In this document: in pieces, positions 43,984 to 52,067 of the stretch | Layout of the letters: each line of letters opens with the position of its first letter | Numbering within the stretch: the stretch's first letter is position 1 | Source of the DNA: Aquisediminimonas profunda | Lineage (GTDB): Bacteria > Pseudomonadota > Alphaproteobacteria > Sphingomonadales > Sphingomonadaceae | DNA: 64,000 bases | Assembly (NCBI RefSeq): GCF_019443285.1 | Contig: NZ_CP080327.1 | Span: 806,001-870,000 of the forward strand | Direction: 5' to 3' | Program-made: the position numbers and the translations under genes | Notes under the pieces: model-generated | Databases searched by the model: none | What the model was told of the DNA's origin: nothing | Seen by the model: only the letters and a program-made list of their open reading frames with translations

Positions 43984-45650
43984 TCCCCCAGTGCGACCCC
44001 CTCGCTGCGGGGGTCGGCTGCCCCCTGCCACCCTGTGGCTGTCCGCTCGGCGGCATTCGCCTTGCTCGACATGCGTCCTGTGACAACCGCATGGCCAAAT
44101 CCTGCAAGCTGGCTTTGCATGGCCGCAAGCGCCGTGCCCGGCTCGACCAGGACGGCATCTCCGGCAAAGTAGATGTTCGGAGCAGCGATCGCGTCCTGCG
44201 CTGAAAGGCCCCAGTCAAGATGTGCGATCAGGGTCTTCGCGACTTGCATGATGATCGTCTTGCCGCCGGCCGCGCCCACCGCGAAAACCGGCTTGCCATC
44301 GGGGCCATAGACAATGGTTGGAGACATGGATGATAGCGGGCGCTTTCCGGGTTCGACCCGGTTGGCGACAGGCGCTCCATCCTTTTCCGGGGCGAACGTA
44401 AAATCGGTCAATTCATTGTTGAGGACATAACCGTTGGCAATCAACTGGCTGCCGAAAGGACCCTCGACGGTTGACGTCATGCTCGCAATGTCACCGTTGC
44501 CGTCGACTGCGACAAAATGGGTGGTGCCTGCAACTTCGCTCGACAGAGCCGCGGTTCTGGGCTCAGCGCCCGGGGGTATCCCGGCGTCATAGTTGCCAAG
44601 CGAGCGATCAGGAGAAATGAGCGCAGAGCGGCTCGCGATATAGGTCTTGTCGAGCAATCCGGCCACGGGGACCGCAACGAAGCCCGGATCGCCGAGATAT
44701 TTTTCGCGATCGGCATAGCCCAATCGCATGGCTTCGGCGATCAAGTGCCAGCTTTGCGGATTATCCTTTCCGAGTGCCTTGAGGTCGAACCGTTCGAGCA
44801 TCCTGAGGATCTGGAACACAGTCGTGGCGCCTGAAGAGGGCGGGCCCATGCCACACAGTCGGTATTGGCGGTAAGTGGTGCAAATGGCTGCACGGTCGAT
44901 CGCCCGGTAGGCGGCAATATCCCTGCGGGTTATAACGGTGGGATTGCGCTTCGATTTGCCCGCCGCTGCAATGATGGCCGCTGCATTCTCCCCGGCGTAA
45001 AAGGCCTTTGGTCCCTTGGCGGCAACCTTGCGGAGAAGTGCCGCCAATGCTGGATTTTTGACCGTGTCTCCGACCTGCTTGGGCCGCCCATCCTGCCAGT
45101 AGATCGCCTGGGCCGCCGGGAAGTCGGACCACAAGGGCTTCAGCCTCGACAAGGCTTCAGCGAGCCTCGGGGTGACCTGATACCCGTTCTCTGCAAGGCG
45201 GATTGCGGGCTGGAACAGGGCAGACCATCGCAACTTGCCCCAACGCGCGGACGCTCGTGCTGCAAGGGCAATATTTCCCGGCACGCCAACCGAACGTCCG
45301 CCAGCAACGGCATCGATGAAGGGCATCGGCTTGCCTGATGCATCAAGGAACAGGCGCGGACTTGCTGAAGAGGGCGCAGTTTCCCGGCCATCGATAGTTG
45401 CAACATCGTTTGTCCGGCCGTCATTGTGGATCATGAAGCCGCCTCCACCAATGCCGGAGGACTGCGGTTCGACCACGCTCAATGCGAGCATCATTGCAAT
45501 GGCCGAATCGGCAGCGGATCCGCCCTTGCGAAGGATTTCGCGGCCTGCCTCGGCGGCACGGGGGTCAGCGGCCGTGACGACACCGCCCTTCGCGAAAAGC
45601 GCGTTCGGAAAAGCAAAGAGCAGCAGCAAGGCCAATAGATATTTTTTCAT
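43980..45650 (-). CDS. ggt: Gamma-glutamyltransferase
   Basis: A 556-residue Ntn-hydrolase precursor, secreted by a signal peptide (MKKYLLALLLLFAFPNALFA). It hydrolyses gamma-glutamyl bonds in glutathione in the periplasm. The autoprocessing nucleophile T376 is in GTTHFVAVD, with ASMTSTVEGPFGSQ and GPPSSGATT as supporting signatures, and ends with the WGLSAQDAIAAP... small-subunit. Activity would recycle glutathione, which matches the presence of gloA-gloB nearby. ATG 45650 is chosen because it makes the signal peptide. Its stop overlaps the acyl-CoA synthetase start. Confidence 0.94.
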   Translation of the reverse strand: MKKYLLALLLLFAFPNALFAKGGVVTAADPRAAEAGREILRKGGSAADSAIAMMLALSVVEPQSSGIGGGGFMIHNDGRTNDVATIDGRETAPSSASPRLFLDASGKPMPFIDAVAGGRSVGVPGNIALAARASARWGKLRWSALFQPAIRLAENGYQVTPRLAEALSRLKPLWSDFPAAQAIYWQDGRPKQVGDTVKNPALAALLRKVAAKGPKAFYAGENAAAIIAAAGKSKRNPTVITRRDIAAYRAIDRAAICTTYRQYRLCGMGPPSSGATTVFQILRMLERFDLKALGKDNPQSWHLIAEAMRLGYADREKYLGDPGFVAVPVAGLLDKTYIASRSALISPDRSLGNYDAGIPPGAEPRTAALSSEVAGTTHFVAVDGNGDIASMTSTVEGPFGSQLIANGYVLNNELTDFTFAPEKDGAPVANRVEPGKRPLSSMSPTIVYGPDGKPVFAVGAAGGKTIIMQVAKTLIAHLDWGLSAQDAIAAPNIYFAGDAVLVEPGTALAAMQSQLAGFGHAVVTGRMSSKANAAERTATGWQGAADPRSEGVALGE

Positions 45651-45689
45651 CGATCGAAACCCTAGCCCTCTTCGGCGCGACGGCAAGCC

Positions 45690-46724
45690 CTAACGCGCTT
45701 CGCAACCGATCGCATCGGCGATCGTCGCGATCCCGTCCCGGGCCATGAGTGTTGGAAGGGTGCGGGTGATCGTCCGTGCAAGGCCCGGTCCATGATAGAC
45801 CAGGGCCGAATAGAGCTGGACCAGCGAGGCGCCGGCCTTGATCCTCTCCCAGGCCTGCTCCGCCGTCTCAATTCCTCCCGCCGCAATGAGCGGAAGCAAA
45901 CCACCGCTGGCGCTGCGAAAGTCACCCAAACGCCGGAGCGCGAGCGCTGCCAGAGGTGCGCCGGAAAGGCCGCCTGCCTCGCCGGCATCGGATGAACGCA
46001 GCTTGGGGCGGGACAGCGTGGTGTTGCCGATGATCAGTGCGTCGATCCGGCCCATCGCAGTCTTAACAACAGCATCGATTTCAGCGGGCTCCAGATCGGG
46101 GGCCACTTTCAGGAAGACTGGCGGTCCGCCCGGTGCGCGGGCCTCTGTCACCGCATCCAGCAGTTCGCCAAGTGCCTCTCCACTCTGGAGGGCGCGCAAG
46201 CCCGGCGTGTTGGGTGAACTGATGTTGATCGTCAGATAATCGGCGACCGGCGCCATCTGCCGGATGCCAGAAGCATAATCGGCCACGCGGTCGATAGCGT
46301 CCTTGTTTGCACCGACATTGACGCCGACGATGCCGCGTCGCCTGCGTGCTGCCAAGCGGGCAAGTGCCGCTGCCTGACCCTTGTTGTTGAAACCCATCCG
46401 GTTGATCACTCCACGATCCTCGCTCAGCCGGAAAAGCCTTGGCTTCGGGTTCCCGGCCTGCGGAAGGGGCGTCAAGGTTCCAACTTCAACAAAGCCGAAG
46501 CCAAGGCTGAGCATCGCGTCCGGCACTTCGGCATCCTTGTCGAAGCCGGCGGCGAGGCCCACTGGCGAGGGAAATGTGAGGCCGGCCAGAGCGACAGAGA
46601 GTGCAGGATCCGCCGATTGCGGAGCCTGCGTCGGCAGGAGCTTGAGTGCGGAAACCGTCAAGCGATGCGCGCGCTCGGGATCAAGGGCAAACACCAGCGG
46701 GCGAACAAGGGCAAAGATCGACAT
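45690..46724 (-). CDS. pyrD: Dihydroorotate dehydrogenase (quinone), class 2
   Basis: A 344-residue membrane-associated flavoprotein that oxidises dihydroorotate to orotate in pyrimidine synthesis and passes electrons to ubiquinone. The N-terminal helix (MSIFALVRPLVFALDPERAHRLTVSALKLLP) attaches to the membrane; FMN-barrel motifs include VGLAAGFDKDAEVPDAMLSLGFGFVEVGTLTPLPQ, NINISSPNTPGLRALQ, IGNTTLSRP and LIAAGGIETAEQAWERIKAGASLVQLYSALVYHGP. ATG 46724 gives the standard N-terminus. It begins a three-gene minus-strand cluster with ggt and fadD. Confidence 0.95.
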   Translation of the reverse strand: MSIFALVRPLVFALDPERAHRLTVSALKLLPTQAPQSADPALSVALAGLTFPSPVGLAAGFDKDAEVPDAMLSLGFGFVEVGTLTPLPQAGNPKPRLFRLSEDRGVINRMGFNNKGQAAALARLAARRRRGIVGVNVGANKDAIDRVADYASGIRQMAPVADYLTINISSPNTPGLRALQSGEALGELLDAVTEARAPGGPPVFLKVAPDLEPAEIDAVVKTAMGRIDALIIGNTTLSRPKLRSSDAGEAGGLSGAPLAALALRRLGDFRSASGGLLPLIAAGGIETAEQAWERIKAGASLVQLYSALVYHGPGLARTITRTLPTLMARDGIATIADAIGCEAR

Positions 46725-46803
46725 CGGCTGCGCGCTAACACTGCCGGTGCGAGCGGTCAAAACAGGGTTAAATTTTCGTGTCGATTCTGTCCAATACCGA
46801 ACG

Positions 46804-46907
46804 CTCCGTCCGCCTTAGGCCCTTCACTGCGACCCGAGGGGCTCTCGAAGTGATTCGGAGAACCTTTACCTAAGAGCCTGACCGGGCAACTGGTCGGGCT
46901 TTTTTTT
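46804..46907 (+). ncRNA. Candidate small RNA 1 of a tandem pair
   Basis: No coding frame. The 104-nt stretch has a hairpin TCACT (46824-46828)...AGTGA (46849-46853) enclosing the block TGCGACCCGAGGGG, a single-stranded linker CCTTTACCTAAGAG (46863-46876) and an intrinsic terminator (46876-46907). The same order and near-identical block recur in the next element 180 bases on, so I propose two homologous regulatory RNAs. The 5' end is a guess (about 46804) because the promoter is weak. I cannot match it to a named RNA family. Confidence 0.55.
46876..46907 (+). terminator. Intrinsic terminator of sRNA 1
   Basis: GCCTGACC pairs with GGTCGGGC (8 bp, one G-U) around an 8-nt loop, followed by eight T residues (46900-46907). 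Confidence 0.9.
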
Positions 46908-46955
46908 GCAGCTGAACCTGTCAATTTTTCAGCTTCGATGTCGATTCCATTCAAA

Positions 46956-46984
46956 TTGCGACTGATTCTTGCAATCATTTAGAT
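46956..46984 (+). promoter_or_regulatory. Possible promoter of sRNA 2
   Basis: TTGCGA (46956-46961), a 17-base spacer, then TTAGAT (46979-46984) places a start near 46990, about 17 bases before the conserved TGCGACCCGA block. Weak match to consensus. Confidence 0.4.
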
Positions 46985-46989
46985 GTGAT

Positions 46990-47084
46990 CTCGTCTATCA
47001 AGATAGTGCGACCCGAAGGGTGTTCACTTGTGAGGCCCTTATCCTGGAGGCCCGGCGCAATATTGTGCCGGGCCACTTTTTTTT
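46990..47084 (+). ncRNA. Candidate small RNA 2 of a tandem pair
   Basis: About 95 nt without a coding frame. Hairpin AGTG (47005-47008)...CACT (47025-47028) encloses CCC-GAA-GGG, within the block TGCGACCCGAAGGG shared with sRNA 1; then the linker CCCTTATCCTGGAG, which resembles CCTTTACCTAAGAG in sRNA 1, and a strong terminator ending in eight T residues. The shared block and linker across otherwise diverged sequence suggest that these are functional parts. A role as base-pairing regulator is inferred. Confidence 0.55.
47049..47084 (+). terminator. Intrinsic terminator of sRNA 2
   Basis: GGCCCGGC and GCCGGGCC form a perfect 8-bp stem, extended toward the loop, followed after CA-C by eight T residues (47077-47084). 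Confidence 0.9.
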
Positions 47085-47198
47085 GCCTTCTGCCTGTGCA
47101 ATTGTCGTCCAAGATAAACAAAGCGCCGGATTTGCGGACCCTGCATTGCAAACAGGGATGGGAGTGCTCCCGGCGTAAAAAGATCGGGTCAGGGCAAG

Positions 47199-48041
47199 GT
47201 GATAAAGCTACAATATCTCCCGCCGCCAGCGGAACTTGCTGCGTTTGTGTCGGCTTATTATCTTTTTGAGACTGACGAATCTGTTTTCGAAGATCTTGAG
47301 CGTGCTGATGTCGGGCAATTCCGTGTTGTCCTGTCGGGCGAAGGCGAGGTGACCTTCGGAGACGGGCATCGACAAAGCTTTTTTCCCGTAACGCTTATGG
47401 GACCGCGCACCAAGGCTTCCCACATCAAGGTGAGGGGGCCTGCGCGCGTTTTCGGAGGCGGCCTGCTTCCGGCAGGCTGGGCCGCATTTACGGGGCTTGC
47501 TGCGGACAAATATGCAAACCGGCTTGTCGATGCGACGACGGTCCTCGGCGACGCCATTCTCGAAACCGCAACCAAAATGGCCCAGATGGAGCGGCTGGAG
47601 GATATGGTCGCACTCATGACCGAACGCTCTGCGCGCTTCACCGAAGCACTCGTGAAAGTGCCGCACTGGTTCATCCGCGCGGTCGACAATTGGCTGGAAT
47701 CGAGCTTCTCGCCTGATCTCAAAGATCTGGAAACAGCAACCAATCTTTCGCGCCGTCAGATCGAACGCCTGGCGCGGCAGATCTATGGATCGCCCCCGAA
47801 ACAGCTCGTCCGCAAATATCGGGCGCTGCGCACGGCGAATCTGATTGCCCGGGGCGAAGGCGACTGGCAGGATTTCATCAGTGAGGGCTTTTACGATCAA
47901 TCGCATTGCATTCGCGAATTGAAGGAGTTCATCGGTATTACCCCCAGCGCTATTCGTGATCATGTTTCCCGGCTCACGACGCGGACGTTCGACCGGGCGG
48001 ATCTCAAGGGACAGATTGCCTCGCTGTCCGCGCAAACCTGA
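47199..48041 (+). CDS. AraC-family transcriptional regulator, paralogue 1
   Basis: A 280-residue regulator: an N-terminal domain with the signature (E)LAAFVSAYYLFETDESVFEDLERADVGQFRVVLSGEGEV...LMGP...GGGLLPAGW, and a C-terminal AraC HTH pair (LKDLETATNLSRRQIERLARQIYGSPPKQLVRKYRALRTANLIARGEGDWQDFISEGFYDQSHCIRELKEFIGITPSAIRD). The start GTG 47199 follows AGGG. It is 23 bases upstream of a homologous gene, a tandem duplication that has diverged. Ligand and targets unknown. It lies 115 bases downstream of the second sRNA terminator. Confidence 0.86.
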   Translation: MIKLQYLPPPAELAAFVSAYYLFETDESVFEDLERADVGQFRVVLSGEGEVTFGDGHRQSFFPVTLMGPRTKASHIKVRGPARVFGGGLLPAGWAAFTGLAADKYANRLVDATTVLGDAILETATKMAQMERLEDMVALMTERSARFTEALVKVPHWFIRAVDNWLESSFSPDLKDLETATNLSRRQIERLARQIYGSPPKQLVRKYRALRTANLIARGEGDWQDFISEGFYDQSHCIRELKEFIGITPSAIRDHVSRLTTRTFDRADLKGQIASLSAQT

Positions 48042-48063
48042 CGATTGTTGAAGGCTCAAGGCA

Positions 48064-48891
48064 ATGGAGCTGAATTTCGCCACTCCTGCGCCGGAGCTCG
48101 CACCGTATGTCTCGGCCTATTATCGTGTCTATTTCGATTATCCACTGATCGAGGATTTTGAACGCGCCGATGTCGGGTATTTGCGGCTCATGTTCAGCGG
48201 TCGCGGTTTTTATACCTATCCCGACGGGCGGCGGGTTCCCGAAAGTCCTGTGATGCTGCTCGGCCCGGCCTCGGTCACGGCAAGCTACAGCCTGACGGGT
48301 CCGCTCGACAGCTTTGGCTGCGTGCTGCTCCCCGAATTCTGGGGCGGGATCGTTGCGGCGACCGCCGAATCCTGTGCCAATAATGCATGTGATGCGGTAT
48401 CGTTGCTCGGGGCAGAGGCGCTCACCCTGTTTCGTCGGATGAAGAGTGCGCGTGACGTTGTGGCGATGGGAAAGTTGATGGACGCGTTCCTTGTGCCCCG
48501 GATCAAGCCAGTGCCGGCTGATCATCGCGCGATCATTGGCAGGATCGGCGATTGGCTGTCCTGCATGCCCATCCCTGCTCCCGAAGTGCTTTATGAGGCA
48601 TGCAACCTGTCTCCGCGTCAGGTCATGCGGATTTCCAATCGCTATTTCGGGGCACCGCCGAAAATGCTGGCGCGCAAGTTTCGGGCCTTGCGAACTGCGT
48701 CCCGGCTGGTCGGGACCAAGGGGCCTGTGCCGGATTCACTATCCGACGACTATGCGGATCGCGCCCACATGTCTCGCGAGGTCAAACACTTCACGGGGCT
48801 GACTCCCAGAGGGCTGCAGATCCGATCGAACCCGATCATGCAAATGACGCTCCATCCGGACAATTTCCGGGCAGAAGCGCCCTGGACTTGA
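48064..48891 (+). CDS. AraC-family transcriptional regulator, paralogue 2
   Basis: A 275-residue protein of the same architecture as the previous gene: APELAPYVSAYYRVYFDYPLIEDFERADVGYLRLMFSGRGFYTYPDG, LGPASVTASYSLTGPLDSFGCVLLPEFWGG, then HTH block LYEACNLSPRQVMRISNRYFGAPPKMLARKFRALRTASRLVG and DDYADRAHMSREVKHFTGLTPRGLQIRS. The shared ADVG..R.. and FGxxLLP features show common origin. Its stop overlaps the -35 box of the suf regulator promoter. Function is unknown; the proximity to the SUF operon could be accidental. Confidence 0.86.
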   Translation: MELNFATPAPELAPYVSAYYRVYFDYPLIEDFERADVGYLRLMFSGRGFYTYPDGRRVPESPVMLLGPASVTASYSLTGPLDSFGCVLLPEFWGGIVAATAESCANNACDAVSLLGAEALTLFRRMKSARDVVAMGKLMDAFLVPRIKPVPADHRAIIGRIGDWLSCMPIPAPEVLYEACNLSPRQVMRISNRYFGAPPKMLARKFRALRTASRLVGTKGPVPDSLSDDYADRAHMSREVKHFTGLTPRGLQIRSNPIMQMTLHPDNFRAEAPWT

Positions 48892-48916
48892 TAATCAGAC
48901 CAATTTGGTCTAATTA
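48888..48916 (+). promoter_or_regulatory. sufR promoter with inverted-repeat operator in the spacer
   Basis: TTGATA (-35, 48888-48893), 17-base spacer, TAATTA (-10, 48911-48916). The spacer and first base of the -10 contain AGACCAA-T-TTGGTCT (48897-48911), a perfect 7-bp inverted repeat. It overlaps the promoter so a bound regulator would block RNA polymerase. The transcription start would be about 48922, only a base or two before the ATG. Operator function is inferred; the likely ligand is the Rrf2 protein encoded next. Confidence 0.7.
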
Positions 48917-48923
48917 ACTTGCC

Positions 48924-49331
48924 ATGCGCCTTTCGAGTCTTGCCGATTATGCGGTGGTGATGATGTCCGCCACGGCCCGCCATTGCGGCGGGACGCGGAC
49001 GAACGCGGCCGGCCTTGCTGAAGAGACCGGGATTCCGTTGCCAACGGTGCAGAAGCTGGTCAGCAAATTGAGTGCGGCCGGGTTGCTCCGTTCGGTTCGC
49101 GGCGCAGGGGGCGGCTTCAAGCTGGCCCGGCCGGCCGCAGCCGTCACGCTTGCCGACATCATCGAAGCTGTTGAAGGGCCGATCGCCATGACCTCATGCG
49201 TTGAAAGCGGCCGACACGATTGCAGCATGGAAGGCACGTGCCGGGTTCAGCCGCACTGGCCGGTGGTCAACCAGGCCGTGCGCGGTGCGCTGGCCGGCGT
49301 CAGCCTGAACGTGTTGGCGGAGATGCAGTAA
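48924..49331 (+). CDS. sufR: SUF-system Rrf2/IscR-type regulator
   Basis: A 135-residue Rrf2 protein with wHTH ([58 protein letters not shown]) and the cysteine set C-x7-C-x5-C followed by H ([22 protein letters not shown]), which in IscR binds a [2Fe-2S] cluster. It is the regulator of the following suf operon and probably senses Fe-S demand. The ATG at 48924 has no Shine-Dalgarno and may be leaderless. Its stop overlaps sufB ATG by one base (TAATG). Gene name by position; iscR is an equally valid label. Confidence 0.9.
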   Translation: MRLSSLADYAVVMMSATARHCGGTRTNAAGLAEETGIPLPTVQKLVSKLSAAGLLRSVRGAGGGFKLARPAAAVTLADIIEAVEGPIAMTSCVESGRHDCSMEGTCRVQPHWPVVNQAVRGALAGVSLNVLAEMQ

Positions 49332-50800
49332 TGGCTACAAAGAACGCCGAAGCTGCTGCCGTCGCAAAGGACCTCGAAACCTATGAATGGGGCTTTTCGA
49401 GCGACATCGAGCAGGAGTTCGCGCCCAAAGGCCTGAACGAGGATATTGTCCGCTTCATCAGTGCCAAGAAGAATGAGCCCGAATGGATGCTCGACTGGCG
49501 ATTGAAGGCTTATCGCCACTGGCTGACGATGGAGATGCCTGACTGGGCAAAGCTCAACATTGAGCCGATCGATTATCAGGATGCCTATTATTATGCCGCG
49601 CCCAAGGCAAAGCCGAAGCTTTCGAGCCTTGACGAGGTCGATCCGGAAATTCTTGAAGTCTACAAAAAGCTTGGCATCCCGATCGAGGAACAGAAGGTCC
49701 TCGCCGGAGTGGAGGGCGCGCGCAAGGTCGCCGTCGATGCCGTGTTCGACAGCGTTTCGGTTGCCACCACCTTTCGCGAGGAACTGAAGCGGGCGGGCGT
49801 CATCTTCCTGTCCATTTCCGAAGCAATCCGCGAGTATCCCGAACTCATCCGCAAATGGCTGGGCAAGGTCGTGCCGATGCACGACAATTATTTTGCCGCC
49901 CTCAACTGCGCGGTCTTTTCGGACGGGACATTTGTCTACATCCCCGAAGGCGTCCGCTGCCCGATGGAACTTTCAACCTATTTCCGCATCAATGCGGAAA
50001 ATACCGGCCAGTTCGAACGCACGCTGATCGTGGCAGACAAGGGCGCCTATGTGTCCTACCTTGAAGGCTGCACCGCGCCGATGCGCGACGAGAACCAGTT
50101 GCATGCCGCTGTCGTCGAACTGGTGGCCCTTGACGATGCCGAGATCAAATATTCGACCGTCCAGAACTGGTATCCCGGCGACAAGGACGGCAAGGGCGGC
50201 ATCTACAATTTCGTGACCAAGCGCGCGCTTTGCCAGGGCAAGCGGTCCAAGGTCAGCTGGACGCAGGTTGAAACGGGGAGCGCCGTCACCTGGAAATACC
50301 CGAGCTGCGTGCTGAGCGGCGAGAACAGCGTCGGCGAATTCTATTCGGTCGCTGTCACCAACAATCACCAGCAGGCCGATACCGGCACCAAGATGATCCA
50401 TCTGGGCAAGGGCTCCCGCTCGACGATCGTGTCGAAGGGGATCAGCGCGGGCAGATCGAACAACACCTATCGCGGGCTCGTGCGTGTCGGGCCCATGGCA
50501 GAAGGCGTGCGCAACTTCACCCAGTGCGATTCACTGCTGCTGGGTGACCAGTGCGGGGCACACACGGTGCCCTATATCGAGGTCCGCAACCCTTCGGCCC
50601 AGATCGAGCACGAAGCAACGACCAGCAAGATATCAGACGACCAGCTGTTCTACGCCATGCAGCGCGGGCTGGGCCAGGAAGAAGCGGTCGCATTGATCGT
50701 CAACGGCTTTGCCAAGGAAGTGCTCCAGCAATTGCCGATGGAATTTGCGGTCGAGGCACAAAAACTGCTCGGCATCTCGCTTGAGGGAAGCGTCGGATGA
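49331..50800 (+). CDS. sufB: Fe-S cluster assembly protein SufB
   Basis: A 489-residue scaffold component of the SufBCD complex, on which clusters are built. Family blocks: [102 protein letters not shown]-like YRGLVRVGP ([22 protein letters not shown]), ICDSLL-type [26 protein letters not shown], and the C-terminal [50 protein letters not shown] 49331. Its stop overlaps the start of the embedded acetyltransferase. Confidence 0.95.
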   Translation: MATKNAEAAAVAKDLETYEWGFSSDIEQEFAPKGLNEDIVRFISAKKNEPEWMLDWRLKAYRHWLTMEMPDWAKLNIEPIDYQDAYYYAAPKAKPKLSSLDEVDPEILEVYKKLGIPIEEQKVLAGVEGARKVAVDAVFDSVSVATTFREELKRAGVIFLSISEAIREYPELIRKWLGKVVPMHDNYFAALNCAVFSDGTFVYIPEGVRCPMELSTYFRINAENTGQFERTLIVADKGAYVSYLEGCTAPMRDENQLHAAVVELVALDDAEIKYSTVQNWYPGDKDGKGGIYNFVTKRALCQGKRSKVSWTQVETGSAVTWKYPSCVLSGENSVGEFYSVAVTNNHQQADTGTKMIHLGKGSRSTIVSKGISAGRSNNTYRGLVRVGPMAEGVRNFTQCDSLLLGDQCGAHTVPYIEVRNPSAQIEHEATTSKISDDQLFYAMQRGLGQEEAVALIVNGFAKEVLQQLPMEFAVEAQKLLGISLEGSVG

Positions 50801-51321
50801 GCACAGTCATTGACACTGTCGAAGTCCGTGACGTGCGGGCTGAGGATGCGGCCGAGCTTGCCGAGCTGCTCAACGCGATCATTGCACAGGGTGGCACGAC
50901 TGCCCTTGAAGTGCCGTTCACGCCGGAGCGGCTTGCGGACTCCTATCTGACGGGTCCCGCTGTGCTCTGCTGTTTTGTTGCCCTGAATCCGGCCAGTCAG
51001 GAAATCCTCGGATTCCAGACGTTGGGCCGTTATCCCGATTTGCCCGATGATGTCGGCGACATCGGCACGTTCGCACGAATCGGCAATACCCAGAGCGGAG
51101 TCGGCTCCGCCCTGTTTCGCGCCACCCGTGAACGCGCGCTTGCACTCGGGCTGACTGCGATCAACGCGACAATCCGCGCGGACAATGCCGGCGGGCTGGC
51201 CTTTTATTCGCGGCAAGGCTTTCGCGATCATTCGGTGGCGAAGGCCGTGCCGCTTTCGGACGGAACGCCGGTCGATCGCATCAGCAAACGATATTCTCTC
51301 ATGACCGGCAGGAACGGCTGA
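50797..51321 (+). CDS. GNAT N-acetyltransferase embedded in the suf operon
   Basis: A 174-residue GCN5-related acetyltransferase: acceptor-side N-terminus [31 protein letters not shown], central [73 protein letters not shown], in which [13 protein letters not shown] is the pyrophosphate-binding P-loop-like segment and [13 protein letters not shown] is the AcCoA adenosine site. Located between sufB and sufC with 4-base overlap upstream and a 2-base gap downstream, so it is transcribed with them. I do not recognise it as a known SUF factor; it may acetylate a Suf protein, a metabolite such as polyamine, or be a passenger. Confidence 0.88.
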   Translation: MSTVIDTVEVRDVRAEDAAELAELLNAIIAQGGTTALEVPFTPERLADSYLTGPAVLCCFVALNPASQEILGFQTLGRYPDLPDDVGDIGTFARIGNTQSGVGSALFRATRERALALGLTAINATIRADNAGGLAFYSRQGFRDHSVAKAVPLSDGTPVDRISKRYSLMTGRNG

Positions 51322-51323
51322 CA

Positions 51324-52067
51324 ATGCTCCAGATCAACAACCTCCACGCGATGGTCGGCGGTACGGAGATCCTGAAGGGTCTCACGCTTTCCCTCAACCC
51401 GGGCGAAATCCATGCGATCATGGGGCCGAACGGCGCGGGCAAGTCGACGCTGTCCTATGTGCTTGGCGGGCGCCCCGGGTATGAGGTGACGGACGGTTCG
51501 GTCACCTTCAATGGCGCGGACCTTCTCGACATGCCTCCGCATGAACGGGCGGCGGCTGGGCTGTTTCTCGGCTTTCAATATCCTGTCGAGATTCCCGGCG
51601 TGTCCAATGTGCAGTTCCTGCGCGAGGCCCTGAATGCCCAGCGCAAGGCGCGCGGCGAAGAGCCGCTTTCCGGCGGGGAGTTTCTGAAACTTGCCCGGGC
51701 GCAAGCGGATGCGATGGGCATGGACATGGATATGCTCAAGCGGCCAGTGAATGTCGGGTTTTCGGGGGGCGAGAAGAAGCGCAACGAAATGGTGCAGATG
51801 GGCATCCTTGATCCGAGCCTCGCGATCCTTGATGAAACTGACTCCGGTCTCGACATCGATGCACTGCGTGTGGTGGGCGAAGGTATCAACCGGATCATGC
51901 GCAAGCCGGACAAGGCCGTACTGCTGATCACCCATTACCAGCGCCTGCTCGATTATGTGAAACCCGATTTCGTCCATGTGCTGGCGGATGGCAGGATTGT
52001 GCGCAGCGGCGGCGCAGAGCTTGCGCATGAGCTGGAATGCGAGGGATACAGGGAGCTGGCGGCGTGA
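51324..52067 (+). CDS. sufC: Fe-S assembly ATPase SufC
   Basis: A 247-residue ABC-type ATPase that powers SufBCD conformational change. Walker A GPNGAGKSTL (34-43), signature FSGGEKKRNEMVQMGIL, Walker B AILDETDSGLDIDAL with the SufC-specific DETDSGLD, and H-loop LLITHYQRLLDYVKPDFVHVL. ATG 51324, 2 bases after the acetyltransferase stop. It overlaps sufD at the GTGA junction. Confidence 0.96.
   Translation: MLQINNLHAMVGGTEILKGLTLSLNPGEIHAIMGPNGAGKSTLSYVLGGRPGYEVTDGSVTFNGADLLDMPPHERAAAGLFLGFQYPVEIPGVSNVQFLREALNAQRKARGEEPLSGGEFLKLARAQADAMGMDMDMLKRPVNVGFSGGEKKRNEMVQMGILDPSLAILDETDSGLDIDALRVVGEGINRIMRKPDKAVLLITHYQRLLDYVKPDFVHVLADGRIVRSGGAELAHELECEGYRELAA

Noticed and set aside
46757-46978. A 73-codon minus-strand frame in the pyrD-AraC gap
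   Set aside because: It overlaps a strong terminator and the sRNA-like stem and has no conserved character; the region is better read as RNA.
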